Origin: Hexactinellida sp. DTS-2022
Taxonomy: Eukaryota; Porifera; Hexactinellida
Assembly: GCA_028753945.1 (NCBI GenBank)
Contig: JAPNXP010000001.1
Location: 17,350,501 to 17,414,500, forward strand
Reading direction: 5' to 3'
Length of the DNA stretch: 64,000 bases
A program made the translations under genes and the position numbers. The notes beneath the pieces are model-generated. The model was not told the origin of the DNA, did not search any database, and worked only from the letters and a program-made list of their open reading frames with translations. Below are positions 11,196 to 22,257 of the stretch, piece after piece (within the stretch, counting starts at the first letter, position 1; the number at the start of each line of letters is the position of its first letter).

Positions 11196-12075
11196 TTTGT
11201 CCACTTGAATTAAAGTGATCGGGGAATAGAAACCAAATTTATAATTGAGTAAACAAGTATTTTAAAGTTAATCCGAATTTGGTATGTATTAAATTAAATT
11301 ATAAATTCATCATATTAATATTTAATGATGTTGTTTACAAAAATAGGCAAACAAATTAATGAAAATTCAATATGAAACTGGAGGGTAATTTCCGCTGGGT
11401 ATTATAGGTAACCAATTATGCTGAACACGAATTTTATAATGGCTGAAACGAATATTTGATATGCAACGAAATGAATCGTTTTCTAAACGAAGGAATATTA
11501 GAATATTCGTACGTTCTGATTATTAACATTATATCAAATTCAAGATTCAAAATACAGTGGAAAATAACTTTTTGTTATTGTAGCAAATTGTTAAATCATA
11601 GTTACAAAGTGCATTAACATAAAAATAGACACTCAACAGGTAGGAATTGATATTTACGATCTATCCAACTATAAAAAATAATGTTGTTGTCCAAAAGTAG
11701 TAAACGAATATTTGTTTCAGTTTAATATTCGTTCAAACAAACATTCTTTCGAAACGAACAAATATTCGTTCAATCACTTCGAACGAATATTCGAATAATC
11801 GAATATTTGGTTTCAGCCATAAATTTCACATTTGCAGATTTTAATACGAACCTTTATTGCTGTTTATCACAAAAACAGGCAGACAGATTATTCAAAATTT
11901 CAAATGAACCTAGAGGCTACCTAGCAACGGATATTATAAGTCAACACGATACTGAATACGAATTTAAATTCTGCAGGTTTCTGATATTAACATTAGTTGT
12001 TGTGTTGCTAACGTTAAGGTAAACGGATTTTTTAATATTCAAAATGAACCTATAGACTAGCTTACAAATATATTT
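11106..12075 (+). repeat. Helentron-like family 1 repeat with (GT)n microsatellite
   Basis: Begins TATAAACTCGATTGTTGTGT and runs into a pure GT dinucleotide tract at about 11,124-11,191, then TTTGTTTGTCC and the same ACCAAATTTATAATTGAG and TGTTTACAAAAATAGGC blocks as at 7730. From 11,700 to 11,810 it carries repeated ATTCGAATATTCG-type words, and blocks of the element recur near 11,820-12,070, suggesting internal duplication. Confidence 0.5.
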
Positions 12076-12229
12076 GATAAGGTAAACAAGTTTGCTGATT
12101 ACAAATTCCTTTTTTTTTTTTCAAATTATAATATTACATACCTGCTATAGTTTGGACAAAAAATAGTGATTGTGAGTAATACCTAAAATGACTCACCCTC
12201 TAAATGTAGGTTTTTTTATTGTGTAAAAT

Positions 12230-12420
12230 TACAGTACCTATTCAAGCGTACAGGGATTCTATACAGTCTATATAATTCAATGTTTTCTCCTTTCCAAAGT
12301 GATTAATTTGATTTATGTCAACCTTAAAAAAGAAATAACATGATAGTATTTCTTTCCATGCATTCCACATTAACGACATAATGCAATGTCTTGGTTAATG
12401 TAATTCCTCTTAGTATAAGT
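12230..12420. repeat. Dispersed repeat shared with 24,770-24,930
   Basis: ACAGTCTATATAATTCAAT, AAGTGATTAATT and GATTTATGTCAA blocks occur in the same order and spacing at 24,785-24,840. Unclassified; no terminal structure could be fixed. Confidence 0.5.
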
Positions 12421-12826
12421 GTACACGGTGTTCCTAGGCAAGCAAGCGCAGCGAGTGAGAAAAACTTTTGGGGTGTCCAGGGATTAGGGCCAATGTATAG
12501 GGGAAATTGGAGCCTCGTACAGGGATATGATTCAAATAAGTTTGCAGGTATGCTAATATGAAGATTTATTTTTGTGATTTACTATTGAAAGAATTGAGAT
12601 CGCGCATCAGTCGAGACGAAGGGCTCGGTGATAAATAAACTACTAAATAAATCTGTAAGACCCCGTCCAATTGGAAACATTGGATTGACTAAATAGAATG
12701 TTCATAGACGTATAGTAATATATCAGGCTAAGTTTTGTATAACATTGTATAGAATTAAAATGAAAAAATAATTAAGTGTATTGCAAAAAATATTAATTTT
12801 GTTAGGAATACAGTAGATTATATGAA

Positions 12827-13250
12827 CTATTGATAACTAGAAATAATGCGATTACCACCTGGGAGGCGTACTACTAGAACTATGTTAGACCCAGAATGGA
12901 TACCATAATGTGAAAACGTCATCACCTGACCATTTCGAGTATCTTCTAATTCTTTGGAAGAGTAGAGTAGACGCTGTTCATGAGCATCTACACCGGTACA
13001 AGTTTTGACTTTAACTCTAAGATCCGATATTTTGAAATTCTAAGGATTTAGTTAATTTCAAGTACTAATAGGTGAATTATTTTATTCAAATAGAAAGAAT
13101 TAATGCATTTTGTAAAAATAATTCAGATTAAATATATTTACATATTGATTATTGATTAGTAAAAGAATTATCAGTTACCCCGAGTTTTATGCTCTCAATA
13201 TGAATTGTTCTTGATTTTCCTTCAAATCCCATAATGAAGATATTATCCAT
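12827..13250 (-). CDS. Ubiquitin-like modifier 2, two exons, C-terminal RLPGG
   Basis: Exon 1 is 13,179-13,250 (24 codons, MDNIFIMGFEGK...), exon 2 is 12,827-13,039; the 139-bp intron has GT-AG borders at phase 0. The 94-residue product has the ubiquitin layout: beta hairpin, helix region, EQRLLYSSKELED matching the ubiquitin QRLIFAGKQLED segment, and LVVRLPGG at the ubiquitin C-terminal LRLRGG site, followed by an eight-residue tail (NRIISSYQ) that would have to be removed. Exon 1 has exactly the same length and phase as exon 1 of the gene at 6838-9660, so the two are duplicates. Both lie next to RBR genes on the same strand. Confidence 0.87.
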
Positions 13251-13825
13251 TAATCGAAAATCTAATTCAGGAATTTGGCAAAAGCAAACATCGGAAAAAA
13301 ATCTTAACAGCACAACTATATTCAAGAAAACCAATAATTGTTAACCTGAGTTCAATGAAATAGTAACAATAGTGTTAGTAGTAGTGAAATGAGTAGAATT
13401 CATACGTAGTAAGTATTTCATCATACCTCAGTAACAGTACGTACGTGTTTTGGAAGTAAATGGGTCTATAAGATTATTGTGGTTAGGATGTTTTTCAGAT
13501 ATCAAGATCAAAAACATTATTGATACTAACAGATACTTTCAGTGATCAGCTTAATCGAACATTTTCAATGAAAGATTGCACAAGTCAGTGTAAGTTAATA
13601 AATGAGAATGTGAATATATTGAGATTGCAATAAATAAATAAATAAATTTAAGAATTACGCATATTAATTACCGTTTGCGATCGATAAGTGATAGACTAAT
13701 ACATGTCAAACACATACCTCCCAAGTTTGAGATTGTCAATGCGGGTCACCAACCCCTCACTACATAGATTCGAAGGGATGTGGACTCGTTTTGGAGATTA
13801 GTTAGGACTCTTATATACAGTGTAT
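13251..13825. other. Intergenic upstream of Ubl2, no gene seen
   Basis: AT-rich sequence that should contain the Ubl2 promoter; no clear TATA box or other site was recognised. Confidence 0.4.
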
Positions 13826-14010
13826 TATACAGCCATTTATAAATACGCTCCTAATCCTGGCCTGATGCAATTTTCATACGCCTAAATCACAAATTAATGT
13901 TACGGTATAGGAGAAGATTCCAAATTTTTTCGCTCCTAATTCAAAATTTCCAATAAATCATACTCCAAAAGGAGTGTCTCGCGCTCCTGTATAAATTCCT
14001 GCTTATATAC
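13826..14010 (+). mobile_element. Dispersed MITE-like repeat, copy 1 of 3
   Basis: The block from TACGCTCCTAATCCTGG to GTCTCGCGCTCCTG recurs at 43,035-43,200 and 62,945-63,100 with the same internal CCTAAATCACAAATTAATGT wording. The ends (TACGCTCC ... GGAGCGTCTCGCGCTCC) are partly inverted. No TSD was fixed. Confidence 0.55.
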
Positions 14011-14021
14011 TTGTTATGAGA

Positions 14022-14340
14022 TGAGGCCACGTACTAGTATGAAGACTAGACGCTCTAGCTGACCCCATCCCATAGGGATGTCATGTGTGTGGTTTCGTCC
14101 CATTCCAGGGACTCATCAGGAGGGTAACCCTCGACCACCATGCGTACTGCCGCACCTCTCGCTCCAGCCCGTGGCTCCTGCGAGTGCCGTACTTCCCATG
14201 TATCCATAGTCCTAGACTATGGTTACCAGTCGTACTGCCGGACTATCTACAGACTACTCATGTAGTGTCCCGTACTTCCACTTAGTGCCTTTCCCAAGGA
14301 CACTACTCCTGAAGGCTCTAGGTGATACTCGTCACATACT
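14022..14340 (+). repeat. SINE-like GC-rich repeat, copy 1
   Basis: Contains GAGGCCACGTACTAGTATGA, then GGTTTCGTCCCATTCC and ACTCATCAGGAGGGTAACCC. The core ACTCATCAGGAGGG occurs at five places in the window (also 15,488, inverted near 25,215, 36,618 and 61,317). GGTTTCGTCCC resembles a weak pol III B box, so a SINE is plausible but not shown. Confidence 0.5.
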
Positions 14341-15451
14341 TAAAATTAGATTGGTAAAGTCATTTTGACATATTTATGTTAGTTTCTATAGGAAAAAGAC
14401 AAGTTTTACTACCTATTTACTGAATAAGATTAACTAAAATTAACAAAAAGGGAACTATTTAGGTGTTTTAAGCGTGTTAGTCTTAATACTGATCTGATTT
14501 TAGAGAATTGTGCTCCAGAAAATTATTTTTTCCAATGCGGGTTTTTCCAGGACCTTCGCGGGTCAGCGGGTTTCGATGCTCAAATGCGGGTCACTTGGGA
14601 GCTATGCAAACAACGAGTATAAAAATGTTTCAATGCTCATCTGAAACTCTTATATAGCTAAGTTATTTGATTATATACGTCTGGTAACTTTTACTGGCTG
14701 TTTATACTACTTTGAAATGACTGTAAATTAATTACTATAGTTATAAATTAAAAAATATTCTGATTTTATGTCATTTTAACCAATATCCGTTGAGTGGCAT
14801 AAGTGTATCTGCCACTTTCCACTTGTGACACAAGTGGGAATGTGCCTGGCTGTATCTAAGGATAAAATAATCATAAGATTTGAAATTATACACTTGGAGT
14901 ATTTCGACCATGTGGAATTCAAATCAGCAATCAGAAATTTAATGTCATAATGATCAGAATTTATATATTTAACGAGCTCTTCGGTCTCGATCGCTTTGCG
15001 ACGGATCGGTACTACGCACCTCAAGTTAAGTCGCTGTTGGGTCGAGGAGGGATAAATGAATTGAAGGCAATATGTAATCCTGAGATCAAATAATTATAAA
15101 GCTCCATAGTATACATATTATGGAAGAGAAGCTTATATTTGTAATTGTGTAGGTAAACTAGATCTAAAGTCTCCAACAAATAATTTAATTAATCACGAAT
15201 AATGTACACTTCAGTTTCTGACGTTTTTTTAAGCTAATCAATTTATATCGTATAAATAATAATTTAATGAGAATATTAGTAATTTGAAAAAATAATCACA
15301 TAATATTAGAAGTTGGGATCACTAATTGAGGTAATTATAAGATCTGGCACAACTGCACACTAATTAAGACAGAGTATTGGGGAAATCAAGGTCATTTAAA
15401 ATCAAAGGGGGGTTGCAACCCCCCTGTAATAAACTCAATACTGATCTGTAG
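14341..15451. other. Intergenic, no gene seen
   Basis: AT-rich. Around 14,980-15,020 there is a short block (CTCTTCGGTCTCGATCGCT) related to the hairpin block of the 29-kb repeat. A 20-bp hairpin (GGGGGGTTGCAACCCCCC) lies at about 15,404-15,423. Confidence 0.35.
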
Positions 15452-15690
15452 ACTAGTCGACCGTACCGCTACTAGTGGGGTTTCGTTCCATTATAGGAAC
15501 TCATCAGGAGGGTAAACCTCGACCCCATAACTCCCATCACGTCTGTGGGTGGTCACGATTATTGCCACGGTGTCTCCTTAACGACCGCTCGTGCCTCCTG
15601 CCGGTATAGTAGTCCCAGACTACTGCCGGCCCCGATACTACACAAACCTAGATCCACCACTGCTGGGTCACAGTATTATACCAAGGATAT
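15452..15690 (+). repeat. SINE-like GC-rich repeat, copy 2
   Basis: Shares GGGGTTTCGTTCC and ACTCATCAGGAGGGTAAAC with the copies at 14,090 and 36,600, then continues with its own CGTCTGTGGGTGGTCACG block, which is found inverted at about 25,168-25,190 (CGTGACCACCCAGTCACGG). Confidence 0.5.
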
Positions 15691-16417
15691 CAAATTTGAA
15701 CTAGCCCACTATATTAGTCGACGCAGCAATATCGGGTTAGATTGTACAGGAATATATCTACACTTAGAAACAAGAAACATTGTATATCTACGTATACTAC
15801 ATTGGTATGTCTTGTCGATAGAGTGTAGAGAATGTAGTAGACTCCATTCTAATTGAGAAGATTCCTTAATGATTCATTTTATTACTGTGCCGACTATACT
15901 ACGTACAGTGGATTCTGATTATAAGCTAGGTGAACAGTTTTTAACCGAAAATTGCTTGTTAAGAAGTATTGACATACGATTTGATAAAATGGAAACACAG
16001 GGATATGTTGCACCGGTTGCATTAGTGCAATTAGATGTGCTGTAGAACATCGTTAATATGTACACCAAGGGACTGGCATAATGAGTTCCGAAATTCGCCT
16101 AGCAGGTATAATTTGTATTGAAAAGGTTTTGAATTAGGCTAGAACAGTGAATCCGTATAATAAGTTCATTTTGTAGGAACTAATTTTTCTAATGAGAATA
16201 GTAAATTCCTCCTTTAATAGTTAACTTGTATAATCAAAACTAAATTTTAAATGGTTGATCATAATGTCTTCAAACAGACTAATAGTCATTGCTTGTATAT
16301 AGCTATAGGCTATAGCAGCTTGTGGGTCACCATGTTAATAACGGGAATGTTATAAATTAATTAATGTAACATTAGTATAAATCAAGGTAGTCTAGCAGTA
16401 CATCACTCATTAGAATC
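15691..16417. other. Intergenic, no gene seen
   Basis: AT-rich sequence without a supported gene or repeat end. Confidence 0.35.
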
Positions 16418-16657
16418 TATATTACTAGTTGCTGCCTAGCAATATAGCAGAACTAATAATAGAGAGGATTGAACTCATTCTACTATTCAACAATAGCACA
16501 GTAGTTAGAAAGTAGAAAGAGAATCGATTTCTTGTCAAGTGAAACTTCTCGCTTCTATTTAGACTTTTGTGCTCAACTGAATACACTTCCAATGCAATAT
16601 TCAATGCAAGCGTCTGTGCTGGAAATACTTTAGTAGCTGCTTAGCAACTCACACAAG

Positions 16658-16665
16658 TATAAATA
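16658..16665 (+). promoter_or_regulatory. TATA box of locus A
   Basis: TATAAATA within AAGTATAAATAGGGAACAC, 100 bp upstream of the start codon at 16,758. The same element occurs at the same distance in the inverted copy and upstream of the frame at 20,421, so three copies conserve it. Confidence 0.65.
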
Positions 16666-16757
16666 GGGAACACATTAGAGTGAAATAACTCGATCAGAAT
16701 ACAACTACACTCTTCTCTCCTTTTTTCTCAAACAACAACCTACTCCACTAAAGCAAA

Positions 16758-16886
16758 ATGAAATTCTTCATTAACAACAAAAGCTCTCTCGATGACGACA
16801 AGCACTTTATCGATGACGACAAGCACTCTCTCGATGACGACAAGATCTCTGTAGATGACGACAAGATCTCTATAGTGACAGTATGA
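16758..16886 (+). CDS. Small Asp-Asp-Asp-Lys repeat peptide, locus A
   Basis: A 42-codon frame, MKFFINNK followed by four 7-residue-spaced DDDK units (SSLDDDK, HFIDDDK, HSLDDDK, ISVDDDK) and ISIVTV. It sits at a plausible distance below a TATA box, with an A-rich context before the ATG. No signal peptide is evident and I do not recognise a family. The frame ends within GACAGTATGA, and GTATG could equally be a 5' splice site (the homologous spot in the copy at 20,421 reads ACTGTATG), so this may be a first exon. The twin copy is at 18,717-18,845. Too short to call a gene with confidence. Confidence 0.45.
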   Translation: MKFFINNKSSLDDDKHFIDDDKHSLDDDKISVDDDKISIVTV

Positions 16887-17369
16887 AGTCCAGAGGTGGA
16901 GTCTAGATCTCACCACTCTTTTGATGCTCGAATTGTTCCCTGACACCTATTCCATCTACAGCTTAACTTCTTGCCATTAACACCATTTGTTAGATTGTAT
17001 TCTTGATCACAGTTCTGACTCTATTTGTTCAACCAATTAAATTCTACTTCTCTAAATTTCTCTCAAATTAATATAGCAACACGGGACACTTTGTATACGT
17101 TAATATAATACTGATGGAACGAATATTTTAGGATAACATAATTAAAATGATGTATAAGGGACTAATCATCATAAGTGTCCATTAGATGGGAGGTGTAATC
17201 TGTCCCCAATCTCTGGAAAGATGAGAAAAGAGTTTATTTCGCCCCTCACCCTAATAAATTTGTTTATTTCAACAAGTTATAGTAATTACAACGTTGTATA
17301 TAAAGCCTATGAACCGGGAAGTTTAAGAACTCTGATTCGTATCTGTATTACTTAAGTATTTAAAACCCG

Positions 17370-17910
17370 ATTTTTCTTTGTGTGCTTGTTTTCCCGGATT
17401 GTATTAAAGTTCTATAGAGGAATAGAAACCGCATTTATAAATGAGAAAGATACTAACTCCAAATGAAATTGCAAATGAAGTTCCAGTGCTCGTCAAATTA
17501 GGTGGTTTGGTGGCATTAGCTACCAAAAATCTATCTTAAGCCAGCAAATTTTAACTTTGGTGGCTTAACTAATCCACCATTAATTGTGCAATTATTTGAC
17601 TTTGTGTTGGTTATATTGTTCGTTGCTTTATTGGTTATGAATATTAGTGTTCGTTCACGGCATCATCAGAAGTTTGTCAAGCCATCAGTGGTTTGTTAAA
17701 CCAGCCGTTGATTATTCTTTAGAAGTGAAAAGAGTCAGGTTTTAAAAGTGAGGTGGTGGCTTAATTAGCCACTATCAAAATTTATTTTGTCGAGCACTAA
17801 AATGAAAAATAAATTGGATACGAATTTCCAAAATTTATAATATTATATTTATTCTTTGTTTACAATATAAGTGAATAGACTTAAAAGGAAACTAGAGTCT
17901 AGCTTCCAAC
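17370..17910 (+). repeat. Helentron-like family 1, diverged copy
   Basis: GTTTTCCCGGATTGTATTAAAG and the ACCGCATTTATAAATGAGA block resemble 7750-7830. A foreign GC-neutral segment (about 17,480-17,800, with repeated GGTGGC/GCCACC words such as GGTGGTTTGGTGGCATTAGC) is inserted, and the family resumes with TATTCTTTGTTTACAAT near 17,850. The insert has inverted GGTGGC/GCCACC ends. Confidence 0.4.
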
Positions 17911-17975
17911 GCGAAATATAAGCAAATAATTGTGCTGATTTCGAATGCTACATTTGAATACCCTCTAATTACGTA

Positions 17976-18152
17976 CAGTCAACTCCCGTTATTACGAAGT
18001 GCTTGGGACCTGTAAATTTATTTCGTTGTATCCGGAAATTCATCATAAGCGGATAATAATTAATGCATTTGAAATGTTAGTGGGGAAAGTATCAATTTTA
18101 TCATAAGCGAGTAAGTCGTTATATCTGAATTCGCTATTACGGGAATTCACTG
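17976..18152. mobile_element. pogo/Tigger-like MITE at TA site
   Basis: Starts CAGTCAACTCCCGTTATTAC and ends GTAATAGCGAATTC...; the right end reads TACGGGAATTCACTG, giving an inverted repeat with the left. TA dinucleotides flank both sides (17,974-75; 18,153-54). One of about ten such elements in the window. Confidence 0.7.
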
Positions 18153-18716
18153 TATACTACATTTAAAAAGCTCAAATTACTTATAATATTTATTGTTGAC
18201 CAAATAGTTAAACAAGTTTGTGGAATCTTATCATTCACTTAGAGATTTGCTACTCATTTATTATTATACAGAATGATTAGTCCAAGGTTGCAATTGAACA
18301 AAGATATTTTCGGGTAAGCGGAATGCTATTTAGTGAATAATTGATAACGGTTGCAAACCTAGAATTTAGTATATAACCGAATGTCTGGGATTCGGTAAGA
18401 ATCTATTTATGAATACTGACAATCGGTTCAAGGGGTTTCAGCTTTGTATTTGTAACAGTATATACGAAATCTTAAAAATTCAGTTAATTAGTATTATATT
18501 ATTGTATAAGAAGAGTCCCGTGTTGCTATATTAAAGTGAGATGAATTTAGAGAAGTAGAATTTAATTGGTACAACAAATAGAGTCAGAACTGTTGATCAA
18601 GAATACAATCTAACAAATGGTGTTAATGGCAAATTGTTAAGCTGTAGATGGAATAGGTGTCAGGGAACAATTGGAGCATCAAAAGAGTGGTGAGATCTAG
18701 ACTCCACCTCTGGACT

Positions 18717-18845
18717 TCATACTGTCACTATAGAGATCTTGTCGTCATCTACAGAGATCTTGTCGTCATCGAGAGAGTGCTTGTCGTCATCGATAAAGTG
18801 CTTGTCGTCATCGAGAGAGCTTTTGTTGTTCATGAAGAATTTCAT
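18717..18845 (-). CDS. Small Asp-Asp-Asp-Lys repeat peptide, locus B
   Basis: Inverted twin of the frame at 16,758-16,886. The 42 codons differ at one residue near the start (MKFFMNN against MKFFINN), while the four DDDK units are unchanged. Start codon, TATA distance and end are the same. Retention of the frame in both arms may only reflect recent duplication or gene conversion. Confidence 0.45.
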   Translation of the reverse strand: MKFFMNNKSSLDDDKHFIDDDKHSLDDDKISVDDDKISIVTV

Positions 18846-18937
18846 TTTGCTTTAGTGGAGTAGGTTGTTGTTTGAGAAGAAAGGAGAGAAGAGTGTAGTT
18901 GTATTCTGATTGAGTTATTTCACTCTAAAGTGTTCCC

Positions 18938-18945
18938 TATTTATA
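18938..18945 (-). promoter_or_regulatory. TATA box of locus B
   Basis: TATAAATA on the minus strand, in the same context (AAGTATAAATAGGGAACAC) and at the same distance from the start codon as in locus A. Confidence 0.65.
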
Positions 18946-19183
18946 CTTGTGTGAGTTGCTAAGCAGCTACTAAAGTATTTCCAGCACAGACGCTTGCATT
19001 GAATACTGCATTGGAAGTGAATTCACCAGTTGAGCTCGAAAGTATAAATAGAAGCGAGAAGCTTCACTTGATAAGAAACCGATTCTCATTCTACTTTCTA
19101 ACTACTGTGCTATTGTTGAATAGTAGAATGAGTTCAATCCTCTCTATTATTAGTTCTGCTATTTTGCTATCCAGCAACTAGTG

Positions 19184-19707
19184 ATAGAGAGAAGATGTAA
19201 CGTATACTAACAAAATATTTACAAATGTCTGACTTTACTAATTTAAAAAATGATCATTATTGACAATTTTGAAGTTGATTGCAAGTAATGACCTTTCTGG
19301 ACGTGTTTTGCATGATCATGTAATTTTTGACAAAATTATGTTCCAATTTAACCAATTCTTCATAATTAAGTTTATGTGTATAAACTCGATTAACATAATG
19401 GTATTTGGCATATCTTCATTTTTATTAATCAATAACATTGACAAATTAGAATTATAATATACTAAGTTGAAATGCATTCATACTACATAAACCACGTTTT
19501 ACAAGATGATATTACTAACATATGTATTCATCAGGGGCGTAGCACGGCTCTGCAAAACATTTGAAAGTTCCCGGCCAAAACTGGACCCCTTATATAATAT
19601 AGATACAGACTCATACAGTAAATTAAAACAGGTCAGACCCAATCGGACCGCGTACTATGCATATGTTCAGATACATACTATGTATACGGTATCTGTTTTA
19701 TGGCATA
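19184..19707. other. Intergenic, no gene seen
   Basis: AT-rich. A solitary hAT-like end (CAGGGGCGTAGCACGGCTC) is visible at 19,532-19,550, but its partner was not found. Confidence 0.35.
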
Positions 19708-19862
19708 CAGTGGAGTTGCTAAATTGGCAACTCCCCTATTAGCAAAATTACTTTATCAGCAACCGCTTTCAGATCCCAAGCGTGATAATACTGTTAATCT
19801 CATTCTCTATTAGCAACCAAATTTAGTGCCAAACACGGGTTCCTATTAAGCGTAATCCACTG
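19708..19862. mobile_element. pogo/Tigger-like MITE
   Basis: Left end CAGTGGAGTTGCTAA; right end AGCGTAATCCACTG. Flanked by TA on the left and CA on the right, so the target duplication has decayed or the right end is one base off. Confidence 0.55.
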
Positions 19863-20179
19863 CACTTTCATTAATTTGAACACAGTTATTACGAAATTCT
19901 GGTTAAGAAGTGCATATATTCGGTTTCCTTCATCGATTATAATATTTAGTTACACAAATCAGTAAACTTAGAAATTTAGATGATTCCTTTATATTCATAC
20001 GGATTGTTTTGGTTCATAAATGCTCACACTAATGAGACTGTCGTAGACATACTCGGTGTTACATACCTTCAATTGGGCTCAATTACCTAGTTGCAGTCAA
20101 GTCGTTGGCATTTTCCTTGTTGTTAATGACTTAACAGCCTTTATCACTATTTCTGCTCAACACATTTAGCAGTTATAGC

Positions 20180-20420
20180 AATAGAGGTAATTGAATTCAT
20201 TTTGCTATTCAATTAGAGCACAGTAGTTGGAAAGTAGAATGAAATTGTCAAGTGAAGCATTCTCTCTTATTTATACTTTTTGAGTTTAGCTTGTCAACTG
20301 CTGAAAGTAATTGAGTAGCAAAATCGAAAAGTATAAATAGGAATAATTTTGAATAAATTCACTAATTAAGATTGGACTTCACTTCAATACTCTTCACTCA
20401 ACAGAACTCTACTACACAAA
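20180..20420 (+). promoter_or_regulatory. Third, diverged promoter copy related to DDDK loci
   Basis: The order GAATTCATTTTGCTATTCAA, GAGCACAGTAGTTGGAAAGTA, TTGTCAAGTGAAGC and AAAGTATAAATAGG matches the upstream arm of the DDDK loci, with TATAAATA at 20,332-20,339. The leader down to ACACAAA-ATG also matches in style. Confidence 0.5.
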
Positions 20421-20516
20421 ATGATGATGATCGGCCAATTCTACAATGTTTCTTGTCGCTACTGTATGTTGGATTTCATAATAGGACAAGGACAGGGGAG
20501 TCCATCTGACATCTGA
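20421..20516 (+). CDS. Short frame downstream of the third promoter copy
   Basis: A 31-codon frame starting MMMIGQFYNVSCRYC. It does not encode the DDDK repeat. The ACTGTATG inside it aligns with ACAGTATG at the end of the DDDK frames, a possible shared 5' splice site. Weak candidate. Confidence 0.25.
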   Translation: MMMIGQFYNVSCRYCMLDFIIGQGQGSPSDI

Positions 20517-21332
20517 TTCGCCATCTTACTGCAAACCTACGTTCAATTTCTAGATTCAAGTCAAGACAACCTGATCTACAACCTTATTAAAACACTTAAA
20601 GTCTAAATTAAATTACAGTTAGAGTATTACTATTAATCTATTCAACTGTATTTCTTTGTTTAACAAATAAATGTACTACCCTTCTAATGCTTATACATAT
20701 ATAATCATATTATATACAGGGATAAGTGAAATATAGGGGTGATTTTTCTCCAGGTCTTGATAATCTAAAAGTATCAATTAATTCCCAATTTAAATCAGTG
20801 GTCATTCCTAAACTTAAAAGTAAGCTTAAGTTCAAAATTGGACCCCTTATTTTAAAATATCGATACCAATTCTAGTAGAGTGCAAAAAGACATTCCCTTG
20901 TTGAATTTGGACGTCGAAATTAGGCATTAAGCTCACTAGGTAAGTTTTGCTAATCTCCATTGCATACAAATATTAAGTTTTTAATGTAAGGATAAATTGC
21001 TAATAAGTATTTGGCTAGTGAAATTGATAATGTGAATACACTAATGTAAAATTTCACAACTGTTTCCATAGGCGTAGGCTCCGGTAGGGGCCGTAGGGCC
21101 ATGGTCCTACCAATAATTGTCTTTTCTCCATAGATGCTAACACAATTATATAATTATTGCCAAGATGGCCCTACCCAGTGGCGGCGGAAGCATTTCGATG
21201 TATGTGCGAGCACTCCTCATTTAGGTCCAGATTTTCTTAAAATACTATCATGTGCCAAAATCATTTGTAAATAAAAAATAGGCACAAGTTATAGCTGACT
21301 AAGTCACTATTAATATAGTTATTCAGAATTTA
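20517..21332. other. Intergenic, no gene seen
   Basis: AT-rich. Solitary hAT-like ends occur at 21,072 (CATAGGCGTAGGCTCCGG) and 21,176 (CAGTGGCGGCGGAAGC); full elements could not be delimited. Confidence 0.35.
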
Positions 21333-21499
21333 CAGTATACACCGCTTAATAGAGTCACATCGGGAGTCGGGACTAGGCAATTTTGATGCGATTAACCGGA
21401 ATATTTTAACACAATTTATATGTTTCAATTTCTAGCCAAGTGACTCGATTAGTGAGGTTGATCCGATTAACCAGTTGCTCTAATAAGCGGAGTCTACTG
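21333..21499. mobile_element. pogo/Tigger-like MITE at TA site
   Basis: Left CAGTATACACCGCTTAATAG, right CTAATAAGCGGAGTCTACTG, with internal GATTAACCGG and GATTAACCAG words. TA flanks both sides. Closely related in style to 54,998-55,181. Confidence 0.7.
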
Positions 21500-22257
21500 T
21501 ATCTACAGTATAGTATAGTGGCCCAGTTCTAATCTTACTGCCTTTATATTAGAAAGTTTCTCCGTAGCAGGTGCCCTGGCCACACCTGTATACATTTAGG
21601 GCTGAAACTTGGCATGTAGGTTCGGAGTGACCGTCTAATTTGCACCTGAGATTGCGATTTTTGATCAAATAATTTTAACACCTATTTAAGCTAATTATGG
21701 CTTTTAACATGAAATATTTAATAGTGAACTTGATAGGATTTACATATTTGGATAGAGAATTTAATTCTACACTTTTTGGCAAATCACAAATGTTCAATTT
21801 GGCCTAGGTTTGTGCATAATTGGGGTGACAATCTCCTCACACTTCAGATTCAGTAAAACTGTTAAATATAATTCTATTGTTTCAACTTGTAATAAATTTA
21901 TTGATTTAACTTGTTAAATCTTTCAATATTGTTTCAACTTGAGATAACTACATGTATATTGATTAACTTGTGAATTCGAGCTGGGTTATATTCAATCGCA
22001 GAAATACTATACAATAGATTGAAGCAAATTAAATTAATTAAAAAAGGAATTTGTTGAATTTACTCAACTCACCGTGGATAACATTGCTAAAAAAATTAAC
22101 TATTAATAGAATATATTATCTACATATAATTAATGAACGCCATTAAACTCAAGATGGTTTAAGTTAGAAACAAGCTTCCAATTTACCAATCGTTCCTTGT
22201 AGCTCGTGACCACTAGACAAATGTGTCATAACATCCTGACGTGATGGTTACATGGCG
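21500..22257. other. Intergenic, no gene seen
   Basis: AT-rich sequence. No supported gene or bounded repeat. Confidence 0.35.

Larger units (their letters stand above)
16418..17087 (+). repeat. Inverted duplication, left arm (DDDK-peptide locus A)
   Basis: About 670 bp that recur almost perfectly in reverse at 18,512-19,183. The arm contains a TATA box, a short leader, a 42-codon reading frame and its 3' flank. The spacer between the arms (17,088-18,511) has its own inserted repeats. A more diverged third copy of the upstream part lies at 20,180-20,420. Confidence 0.85.
18512..19183 (-). repeat. Inverted duplication, right arm (DDDK-peptide locus B)
   Basis: Reverse copy of 16,418-17,087, differing by scattered substitutions only. 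It includes the TATA box, leader, 42-codon frame and flanks. Confidence 0.85.

Noticed and set aside
14092..14120. tRNA-like B box in the SINE-like repeat taken as a tRNA gene
   Set aside because: No matching A box at the right distance and no cloverleaf could be drawn.
16740..16946. Antisense frame with LVVI repeats opposite the DDDK peptide, and its twin at 18,657-18,863
   Set aside because: Opposite strand of the DDDK repeat; the TATA box and leader support the other strand.
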